Part shown: piece by piece, positions 1 through 6,616 of the stretch
How the letters are laid out: each line of letters starts with the position of its first letter
Numbering within the stretch: position 1 is the stretch's first letter
Assembly: GCA_046046915.1 (NCBI GenBank)
Contig: JBJOIT010000035.1
Location: 1 to 28,340, forward strand
Source of the DNA: JBEEJZ01 sp046046915
GTDB taxonomy: Bacteria; Pseudomonadota; Gammaproteobacteria; Burkholderiales; Burkholderiaceae_C
Length of the DNA stretch: 28,340 nt
Direction: 5' to 3'
Made by a program: the position numbers and the translations under genes
Notes under the pieces: model-generated
Seen by the model: the letters and a program-made list of their open reading frames with translations, nothing else
Told to the model about the DNA's origin: nothing
The model's database searches: none

Positions 1-569
1 TGGCCAACCAGCCGCTGGTGCTGGCCGGATGCCTCGACATCAAGAGCTCCATCAAGGCCGCACGTTTTGTGCGTTTCTGCGATGCGTTCAACATTCCCGT
101 CATCACTTTTGTGGATGTGCCCGGTTTCATGCCTGGCACCAGCCAGGAGTTTGGCGGCATCATCAAGCACGGTGCCAAGCTGCTCTACGCCTATGCTGAA
201 TGCACGGTACCCAAGATCACGGTCATCACCCGCAAGGCTTACGGCGGCGCGTACGACGTGATGGCCTCCAAGCACCTGCGTGGTGACGTGAACTTTGCCT
301 GGCCCAACGCCGAAATTGCCGTGATGGGCGCCAAGGGCGCAGTGGAAATCATCTTCCGCGAAGACAAGGGCGACCCCGAAAAGCTGGCCGCCAAGGAAGC
401 TGAATACAAAGCTCGTTTTGCCAACCCCTTTGTGGCGGGTGCCCGTGGATTTATTGACGACGTGATCCTGCCGCACGAGACCCGTAAGCGCATCTGCCGC
501 TCGCTGGTCATGCTCAAGGACAAGAAGATCGAAAACCCGTGGCGCAAGCACGGGAACGTGCCGCTGTGA
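1..569 (+). CDS. pccB: Propionyl-CoA carboxylase beta subunit, C-terminal part (partial)
   Basis: This is the carboxyltransferase subunit that moves CO2 from carboxybiotin to propionyl-CoA, giving methylmalonyl-CoA in the cytoplasm. The reading frame is open from the left edge (first complete codon at 3), so the N-terminal part lies outside the window and about 189 residues are seen. The visible part has the carboxyltransferase C-half signatures: LAGCLDIKSSIKAARFVRFC, FVDVPGFMPG, the KITVITRKAYGGAYDVM segment, and AEIAVMGAKGAVEIIF. The ending (RKHGNVPL) is typical of PccB. The pccA gene follows 309 bp downstream on the same strand, which supports PccB over the related acetyl- or methylcrotonyl-CoA carboxylases. 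Family assignment is firm; exact acyl-CoA preference is inferred from context. Confidence 0.93.
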   Translation, partial: ANQPLVLAGCLDIKSSIKAARFVRFCDAFNIPVITFVDVPGFMPGTSQEFGGIIKHGAKLLYAYAECTVPKITVITRKAYGGAYDVMASKHLRGDVNFAWPNAEIAVMGAKGAVEIIFREDKGDPEKLAAKEAEYKARFANPFVAGARGFIDDVILPHETRKRICRSLVMLKDKKIENPWRKHGNVPL

Positions 570-603
570 ACTTTGCCATGGACAAGGCTGGAGTGAGTGC
601 TGG

Positions 604-687
604 ATCGCTTGGGCTGGGCATTTCGCTCCGTGTCCTCCGCGCTGCGCGCTCCTCCTTGACCTGCGCAAAACGCCCAGCCCAAGCGAT
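604..687. repeat. Inverted repeat A (20-bp arms)
   Basis: Arm 604-623 and arm 668-687 are reverse complements at 19 of 20 positions; the outer 16 bp (604-619 with 672-687) are perfect. The 44-bp loop contains the left arm of inverted repeat B. No T-run follows the right arm, so it is not a standard intrinsic terminator. Confidence 0.85.
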
Positions 688-794
688 GCCGTGTGCTAGA
701 CATGCCACCGTTCCGCAGAATTCCTCCTACGCAGCAATGGGGGCGGTGTGTCCGCCGAAGCGAAGTCAAGGAGGAGCCCGCAGGGCGGGGGACA
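631..794. repeat. Inverted repeat B (30-bp arms)
   Basis: Arm 631-660 and arm 765-794 are reverse complements at 27 of 30 positions, including a perfect 13-bp block (648-660 with 765-777). The left arm sits inside the loop of repeat A and the right arm outside it, so in RNA the A and B stems would either exclude each other or form a pseudoknot. Confidence 0.85.
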
Positions 795-878
795 TGAGTG
801 CAGGTGGATACGCCGTGCCCATTGCGGGCCCAGTAACCGCCTGAGCACCACAACCGAATTTCCGAATAGGAGACTGAA

Positions 879-2930
879 ATGTTTACCAAAATCCTGATCG
901 CCAACCGTGGCGAAATCGCCTGCCGCGTCATCGTCACAGCCCGCAAGATGGGCATCAAGACGGTTGCCGTGTACTCTGATGCCGACAAGGACGCGCGCCA
1001 TGTGATGCTGGCCGACGAAGCCGTCAACATTGGCCCCGCGCCCAGCCGCGAGAGCTATTTGCTGGCCGACAAGATCATTGCGGCCTGTAAGCAGACCGGC
1101 GCACAAGCTGTGCACCCCGGCTATGGCTTCTTGAGCGAGAACGCCGAGTTTTCCAAGCGCTGTGAAGAGGAGGGCATCACCTTCATCGGCCCCAAGCACT
1201 ACTCCATCGGCGCCATGGGCGACAAGATCGAGTCCAAAAAACTGGCGGGCGCCGCCGGTGTGAACTGCATCCCCGGTGTCAACGACGCCATCGAGTCGCC
1301 AGAAAAAGCGGTGGAGATCGCCAAAGGCATCGGCTACCCCGTGATGATCAAAGCCAGTGCTGGCGGCGGTGGCAAGGGCCTGCGGGTGGCCTTCAACGAC
1401 AAGGAAGCCTTTGAGGGCTTTACCAGCTGCCGCAACGAGGCGCGCAACAGCTTTGGCGACGACCGCGTGTTCATCGAGAAGTTTGTCGAAGAGCCACGCC
1501 ACATCGAAATTCAGCTGATTGGTGACAGCCACGGAAATGTGCTGTATCTGAACGAGCGCGAATGCTCCATCCAGCGTCGTCACCAAAAAGTGATCGAAGA
1601 GGCCCCCAGCCCCTTCATCAGTGACGCCACCCGCAAGGCCATGGGCGAGCAGGCCGTGGCCCTGGCCAAGGCTGTGAAGTACCAGTCCGCAGGCACGGTG
1701 GAGTTTGTCGTCGGCAAAGATCAGAGCTTTTACTTCCTGGAGATGAACACCCGCCTTCAGGTGGAACACCCTGTGACCGAGGCCATTACCGGCCTGGATC
1801 TGGTGGAGCTGATGATCCGTGTGGCTGCTGGCGAAAAGCTGCCGATCACCCAAGCCGATGTTCAGCGCAACGGCTGGGCCATTGAGTGCCGGATCAATGC
1901 CGAAGACCCCTTCCGCAACTTTCTGCCCAGCACCGGCCGTCTGGTGCGCTTTGCGCCGCCCGAGCAGTCCATGTGGCAAGGCGACACGGAGCACCTGTTT
2001 GGTGTGAGGGTGGACACCGGCGTGCAAGACGGTGGCGAGATCCCGATGTACTACGACTCGATGATCGCCAAGCTCATCGTGCATGGCAAGGACCGCAATG
2101 ACGCCATAGGCAAGATGCGCGAGGCTCTCAATGGTTTTGTGATTCGTGGCGTGTCCAGCAACATTCCCTTCCAGGCTGCATTGCTGGCACATCCCAGGTT
2201 CGTGAGCGGAAACTTCAACACAGGCTTTATTGCCGAACAGTATTCAAAGGGCTTCCGGGCTGAAGATGTGCCGCATGACGACGCAGCGTTCCTGACCGCT
2301 CTGGCCGCCTTTGTGCGCCGCAAGTCGCGTGAGCGTGCCGCCAACATCAGCGGTCAGTTGCCCGGTTATGCCGTGAATGCAGGTAAGGACTACGTCGTGG
2401 TCACCCTGGCAGCCGATGGCCAGAACGTTTATACGCCGGTGCGGGTGGATGAGTTTGTGGGCGAAACCGGCTCAGCCCGAGTCAAGGTGGGCTCGTCCAT
2501 TTACGACATTCGTAGCCAGTCGCGCCTGAACGATATTGCTATTGTGGGTACGGTCAACGGCCTGCCTTTCACCGCCCAGGTGGAGCGTGGCACACCCAAA
2601 AACCCGCTGGCCTTGCGTGTACAGCACAACGGCACACGTGTGGATGTGCTGGTGATGTCGCCCCGCATGGCCGAACTGCATGCCCTGATGCCCTTCAAGG
2701 CGGCGCCAGACATGAGCCGTTTTGTGTTGTCGCCCATGCCCGGCCTGCTGGTGGATGTGGCGGTGGTGCCAGGTCAGAAAGTCCAAGCAGGCGAGCGTGT
2801 GGCGGTGATTGAGGCCATGAAGATGGAAAACGTGCTTTTTGCAGCGGCAGATGGTGTGGTCAGCAAGGTCATGGCCAGCAAGGGTGAGTCCCTCACGGTG
2901 GACCAGGCCATTGTGGAGTTTGAAAAATGA
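879..2930 (+). CDS. pccA: Propionyl-CoA/acetyl-CoA carboxylase alpha subunit (biotin carboxylase + biotin carrier)
   Basis: This 683-aa cytoplasmic subunit carboxylates its own biotin using ATP and bicarbonate and hands the CO2 to PccB. The biotin carboxylase N-domain starts with KILIANRGEIACRVI (residues 4-18). The ATP-grasp glycine loop GGGGKG is at 162-167, and the EMNTRLQVEHPVTE active-site segment follows. A linker of roughly 150 residues leads to a C-terminal biotinyl domain with EAMKMEN; the lysine to be biotinylated is K648 (codon 2820-2822). The start is supported by AGGAG at 868-872. The stop overlaps the next gene by 4 bp (ATGA), indicating translational coupling. Length and domain order fit PccA rather than AccC, which lacks the carrier domain. 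Confidence 0.95.
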   Translation: MFTKILIANRGEIACRVIVTARKMGIKTVAVYSDADKDARHVMLADEAVNIGPAPSRESYLLADKIIAACKQTGAQAVHPGYGFLSENAEFSKRCEEEGITFIGPKHYSIGAMGDKIESKKLAGAAGVNCIPGVNDAIESPEKAVEIAKGIGYPVMIKASAGGGGKGLRVAFNDKEAFEGFTSCRNEARNSFGDDRVFIEKFVEEPRHIEIQLIGDSHGNVLYLNERECSIQRRHQKVIEEAPSPFISDATRKAMGEQAVALAKAVKYQSAGTVEFVVGKDQSFYFLEMNTRLQVEHPVTEAITGLDLVELMIRVAAGEKLPITQADVQRNGWAIECRINAEDPFRNFLPSTGRLVRFAPPEQSMWQGDTEHLFGVRVDTGVQDGGEIPMYYDSMIAKLIVHGKDRNDAIGKMREALNGFVIRGVSSNIPFQAALLAHPRFVSGNFNTGFIAEQYSKGFRAEDVPHDDAAFLTALAAFVRRKSRERAANISGQLPGYAVNAGKDYVVVTLAADGQNVYTPVRVDEFVGETGSARVKVGSSIYDIRSQSRLNDIAIVGTVNGLPFTAQVERGTPKNPLALRVQHNGTRVDVLVMSPRMAELHALMPFKAAPDMSRFVLSPMPGLLVDVAVVPGQKVQAGERVAVIEAMKMENVLFAAADGVVSKVMASKGESLTVDQAIVEFEK

Positions 2931-3436
2931 GCAACTTGAACACCACACAAGGCGCTATCGCGGCGCGTCCCTTCAAAGTGCTGGGCATCCAGCAGATTGC
3001 CATCGGCGGGCCTGACAAGCTCAGGCTGCAAAAACTCTGGGTGGACATGCTGGGTCTCGAGGTGACAGGTACCTTCAAGAGCGAGCGTGAAAACGTGGAC
3101 GAAGACATCTGCGCCATGGGCACTGGACCCTTCAAGGTTGAAGTGGACCTGATGCAGCCCATGGACCCTGACAAAAAGCCAGCGGTCCATACCACGCCGC
3201 TCAACCATGTGGGCCTGTGGATTGACGATCTGCCCAAAGCGGTGGATTGGCTGACAGCGCAAGGGGTCAGGTTCGCCCCCGGCGGCATACGCAAGGGCGC
3301 AGCTGGCTTTGACATCTGCTTTTTGCACCCCAAGTCGAACGACGAGTTCCCGATTTCTGGCGAAGGCGTGCTCATTGAATTGGTGCAGGCACCCGTCGAG
3401 GTGACTCAGGCATTTGAGAGGCTGGCCAAGGGATAA
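2927..3436 (+). CDS. VOC-family protein, likely methylmalonyl-CoA epimerase
   Basis: This 169-aa protein has the paired beta-alpha-beta-beta-beta modules of the vicinal oxygen chelate fold. The second module (LNHVGLWIDDLPKAVDWL, then GFDICFLHPKS and GVLIELVQAP) resembles methylmalonyl-CoA epimerases closely, and overlap with pccA by ATGA places it directly after the carboxylase that makes (S)-methylmalonyl-CoA. Aligned by eye with the known four-ligand metal site (His, Gln, His, Glu), H94 and E151 are present, but the first His position is Q23 (IQQIAI) and the Gln position is D74. The substituted ligands leave the epimerase call probable rather than certain; another VOC activity on acyl-CoA is the alternative. 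No gene symbol is given for that reason. Confidence 0.72.
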   Translation: MSNLNTTQGAIAARPFKVLGIQQIAIGGPDKLRLQKLWVDMLGLEVTGTFKSERENVDEDICAMGTGPFKVEVDLMQPMDPDKKPAVHTTPLNHVGLWIDDLPKAVDWLTAQGVRFAPGGIRKGAAGFDICFLHPKSNDEFPISGEGVLIELVQAPVEVTQAFERLAKG

Positions 3437-3566
3437 GGCTTGCCCTAGGGTGCCAGCTTTGGCGCGCTTTTCTGGCGCTAGGCGCTGGGACCGCGGGTTA
3501 TAGTTTGCCGCAGGCCAACCCTGTTCCCGCGTAGGACTTGCGGCAACACATAGCGAAAGATGATTC

Positions 3567-5900
3567 ATGAGTGACAACAGCGAACGGCTGGGTTTATTGA
3601 AGCCCGGCGTCGCCGCCTTGAGGCGGATTCGTCTACCGGCGAAATTGACACTTCTGGCCGCAGTGCTCTTGATCCCCTTGCTGGTGGTTGCTTTTTCGCT
3701 GTCCCTGCGTCAACAGGCTGACCTGACGGTGACCCACTCCGAAATCGAGGGCGTGGAGCTGATACGCCCTGTGATGCGTCTGGTGACATTGGTGCAAAAG
3801 CATCGGGGTCAGACCAACGTCATGCTGTCTGGCAATCGTCAGGTCATGCCAGAGCTGGAGCAAACGCGAGTGGCCCTGAATCAGGCCTTAGCGGATATGG
3901 AGCGAGCGGTGGCTGATACCCATACCTTTGACATCGGTGGGGCATGGCAACCTTTGATGCCTCGCATCAAGACCTTGGCGGCCAATACTCAAGGCGTGTC
4001 CGTCAGCGATAGCTTTGCATTGCACAGTGCCCTGATCAGTGACCTCAGACAGTTTGTCTATGTGTTGGGTGAGTCATCCGGTCTCTTGTACGAGCCAGAG
4101 GCAGCGCCTTATCACCTGGTTGAAGCTGTGCTTACCCGCATGATTGCCACTTCCGAACAACTGGGGCAGGCCCGTGGTGCGGGCGCGGGCCTGTTGGCAC
4201 AGGCGTCCATAGATCCTCAGGCAGCTGCTGCCATGCGCATGCGGCTGCAAACACTGGACGCGAGCTTGCAGGACTGGGATTTCACGCGCTCGGTATTGGA
4301 GCGCAAGGGCCAGTCTGGCCTGGGCCTGGAAGCAGCACTGAAAACAGGCACTGAGTTCCTGGTTCTGGCGCGTGGCGCCTTCGGTACGAACGTCACCCAA
4401 AGCATCGAGCCTGCGGCCTACTTCGCGGCCGGCACACAGGCCATTGACGGATTTTTGACTGCACAGGACACCATGTTGCAGCGCCTCGAACAGCGACTGC
4501 AGGCCCGATCCGTCGAGTTGATCTGGCAGCGCAACGCCCTGATTGGTGGCGCGACCCTGGTGATCTTGGTCTTGCTGTATCTCATTGCCAGTTTCTACAA
4601 AGGTTTCACGGTGGATCTGCAGCACCTGGGTGGCGCCATGAAGCGGCTCACCGAGGGCGATTTGCGGGCCGACGTGCAGTTGCGTAGTCATGATGAGATC
4701 GGCGCATTGGGTGGCTTGCTGAAAAAAATGATCGTGAACGTGTCTGCCATGGTGGCGGCAGTGGGCAGCGACTCAGCCCTGGTGGCGCACGCAGGACGCA
4801 CTCTGAGTGTGGGCAACCGTGAGCTGTCAGACCGTACCGAGCAGCAGGCAGCGAATCTGGAGGAAACCTCTGCCAGCGTGCAAGAGTTGGCATCGACGGT
4901 GCAGCAAAACGCGCATTCTGCAAGCGAGGTGGACCGCCAGGCGGCGCAAGTGCGAGATATTGCCGACATGGGCGCTGGCGCCATGCAGGACTCGGTGGCA
5001 TCTGTTGTGGCCATACAGCAAAGCGCTACCCGTATGAACGAGATCATTGGCGTGATTGACGGGCTGGCGTTTCAAACCAACATCCTGGCTCTGAATGCTG
5101 CTGTGGAGGCCGCGCGCGCTGGCGAGGCTGGGCGAGGTTTTGCAGTGGTGGCCAGCGAGGTGCGCTCACTGGCGCAGCGCTCTGCGGAGAGCGCGCGCGA
5201 AATTCGTGCCTTGATCAAGGCTTCATCCGCCCAGGTAGAAACCAGTGTGGCGCAGATACGTGCCGCGGGCGACAGCATGAGTCAGATCGTGAGCGGCATC
5301 CGGGCGGTGTCGTCCAGCATCTCAGATATTTCCATGGCTAGTGCAGACCAAAGCACGGCCCTGAGTGAGATCTCTTCTGCCATCAAGCAGCTCGATGAGA
5401 TTACTCAGCGCAACGCACAAATGGTGGAACAAGCCGTGGTTCAGTCCACCGGTCTGGAGATGCGGGCCGGGTCCTTGACCAACGCGATAGGCATGTTCAA
5501 GTTGCCTCAGGGTGTGCCGGACGAGGCTATTGCCCTGGTCGAGCGGGCCTATGACTTCAGAAATTCCTGCGGTGGCAAGGAGGCCTTTTTGAGGGGGCTG
5601 ACGGACAAGGCCAATTCCTTTTTTGACCGCGATATGTATGTGTTCGCCCTGGATGCCCAAGGCACGTACCTCGCGTTCGGCGGTAACCCTGGCAAGGTGA
5701 ATTCACGGGTGCGTGATGTGCCGGGCATTGATGCCGACGGTCTGATGCAGGATATCGTGAACCAGGCTGAAGCCGGCCCCGGCTGGGTGGAGTACGACAT
5801 CACCAACCCGCTCAGTGGTCGGGTGCAGAGCAAGATGTCTTATGTGATGAAACTCGACGGCCTGTACGTGGGCTGTGGTGTTTACAAGGCGCTGGTCTAG
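3567..5900 (+). CDS. Methyl-accepting chemotaxis protein with C-terminal Cache domain
   Basis: This 777-aa inner-membrane chemoreceptor has TM1 at about 27-47, a helical periplasmic sensor region to about 320, TM2 at about 325-345, and a HAMP domain to about 395 (motif LTEGDLRADV). The long cytoplasmic coiled coil carries the conserved tip FQTNILALNAAVEAARAGEA, which contacts CheA and CheW. After the signalling domain a further ~125 residues (about 651-776: FFDRDMYVFALDAQGTYLAFG through YVGCGVYKALV) resemble a single-Cache sensor module. Cache domains are normally periplasmic, so this one would be cytoplasmic. No C-terminal CheR-binding pentapeptide is seen. The ATG at 3567 begins MSDNSERL. 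No other chemotaxis gene is near, so it is an orphan receptor; its ligand cannot be read from sequence. Confidence 0.92.
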   Translation: MSDNSERLGLLKPGVAALRRIRLPAKLTLLAAVLLIPLLVVAFSLSLRQQADLTVTHSEIEGVELIRPVMRLVTLVQKHRGQTNVMLSGNRQVMPELEQTRVALNQALADMERAVADTHTFDIGGAWQPLMPRIKTLAANTQGVSVSDSFALHSALISDLRQFVYVLGESSGLLYEPEAAPYHLVEAVLTRMIATSEQLGQARGAGAGLLAQASIDPQAAAAMRMRLQTLDASLQDWDFTRSVLERKGQSGLGLEAALKTGTEFLVLARGAFGTNVTQSIEPAAYFAAGTQAIDGFLTAQDTMLQRLEQRLQARSVELIWQRNALIGGATLVILVLLYLIASFYKGFTVDLQHLGGAMKRLTEGDLRADVQLRSHDEIGALGGLLKKMIVNVSAMVAAVGSDSALVAHAGRTLSVGNRELSDRTEQQAANLEETSASVQELASTVQQNAHSASEVDRQAAQVRDIADMGAGAMQDSVASVVAIQQSATRMNEIIGVIDGLAFQTNILALNAAVEAARAGEAGRGFAVVASEVRSLAQRSAESAREIRALIKASSAQVETSVAQIRAAGDSMSQIVSGIRAVSSSISDISMASADQSTALSEISSAIKQLDEITQRNAQMVEQAVVQSTGLEMRAGSLTNAIGMFKLPQGVPDEAIALVERAYDFRNSCGGKEAFLRGLTDKANSFFDRDMYVFALDAQGTYLAFGGNPGKVNSRVRDVPGIDADGLMQDIVNQAEAGPGWVEYDITNPLSGRVQSKMSYVMKLDGLYVGCGVYKALV

Positions 5901-5925
5901 GCCGCTGGGGCGTCAGGTGACTTTG

Positions 5926-6588
5926 TCAGGGCGTCTGCTTGGCGCGAGCTCGCGCTAACACTGACTGGATGATGTCCCGCTTTTTGTCCAGGGTGGTAGG
6001 GTCAGTGTGCAAAGAGTGTGCTGGCAGATCTGATAGTTTGTTCTGCAACTTCTCGATTCGCCTTGCCTCATGCTCCTTGGCGTCCTGTTGCAGGCGCTGT
6101 TGGCGGCGTTCGTAGCGCTCACGGGCGTTGCTTGCTTGCGCGGGTGACCAGGCCTGCCAACCGGTGCGTCCAGGGGAGGCATCTTCAGTCTCGATGCAAT
6201 CCACTGGGCAAACGGGTAAACACAACTCACAGCCGGTGCACTGCGACTCAATAACTGTGTGCATGCGCTTGTTGCTGCCCACAATGGCATCGACCGGGCA
6301 GGCCTTGATGCATAAAGTGCAGCCGATACACCAGTCCTCATCGATGAACACCATGCGCCTGGGGCCTTCTGTGCCGTGCGCAGGGTTCAGCGGCAAAGGC
6401 GCTGTTTGGGTCAGCTTTGCCAGCCGCGCCACACCTTCTGTCCCGCCTGGCGGGCATTGGTTGATGGGGGCCTGCGACTCAACAATCGCCTTGGCATAAG
6501 CCGCACAGTCAGGAAAACCACAGCGTGTGCACTGGGTCTGCGGCAAGGCCGCCAGCACCTGATCGAACAGCGACGCGGTCGGATTCAA
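5926..6588 (-). CDS. rsxB: RnfB/RsxB-type iron-sulfur electron transfer protein
   Basis: This 220-aa protein has an N-terminal 4Fe-4S domain with C20, C23, C28 and C45 (QCTRCGFPDC), followed by a two-cluster ferredoxin domain with CxxCxxCxxxCP motifs at C87/90/93/97 and C117/120/123/127. This is the RnfB/RsxB arrangement, but the N-terminal membrane anchor of E. coli RsxB is missing and no other rnf/rsx subunit gene is in the window, so it probably works as a soluble ferredoxin-like carrier. The C-terminal ~60 residues are charged and likely coiled coil. The start is uncertain: in-frame TTG at 6588 gives the best family match, and no clear ribosome binding site is visible. It lies 28 bp downstream of phaZ and converges with the chemoreceptor gene. 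Confidence 0.88.
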   Translation of the reverse strand: MNPTASLFDQVLAALPQTQCTRCGFPDCAAYAKAIVESQAPINQCPPGGTEGVARLAKLTQTAPLPLNPAHGTEGPRRMVFIDEDWCIGCTLCIKACPVDAIVGSNKRMHTVIESQCTGCELCLPVCPVDCIETEDASPGRTGWQAWSPAQASNARERYERRQQRLQQDAKEHEARRIEKLQNKLSDLPAHSLHTDPTTLDKKRDIIQSVLARARAKQTP

Positions 6589-6616
6589 GTGCGGCGGGGC
6601 AAGCGAGCGGGGTCGC

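Larger units (their letters stand above)
570..878. other. 309-bp pccB-pccA spacer with two interlocking inverted repeats
   Basis: No convincing gene is seen here; the short open frames lack family resemblance. The spacer holds two long inverted repeats, described separately, whose arms alternate (A, B, A', B'). The distal end carries an AGGAG ribosome binding site at 868-872, seven bases before the pccA ATG. The density of repeats suggests either an interspersed intergenic repeat element or an RNA structure acting between the two subunit genes. Confidence 0.6.

Noticed and set aside
239..1030. 263-aa minus-strand frame across the pccB-pccA spacer
   Set aside because: It covers the ends of two real plus-strand genes and the spacer repeats; composition is that of a shadow frame.
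696..2192. 498-aa open frame on the minus strand opposite pccA
   Set aside because: It is the antisense of a certain pccA gene, with His/Leu/Ala/Gly-biased composition typical of antisense frames in high-GC DNA and no domain resemblance.
3437..3566. Flagellar sigma-28 promoter in front of the chemoreceptor
   Set aside because: No TAAA-N15-GCCGATAA-like match is present in the 130-bp gap.
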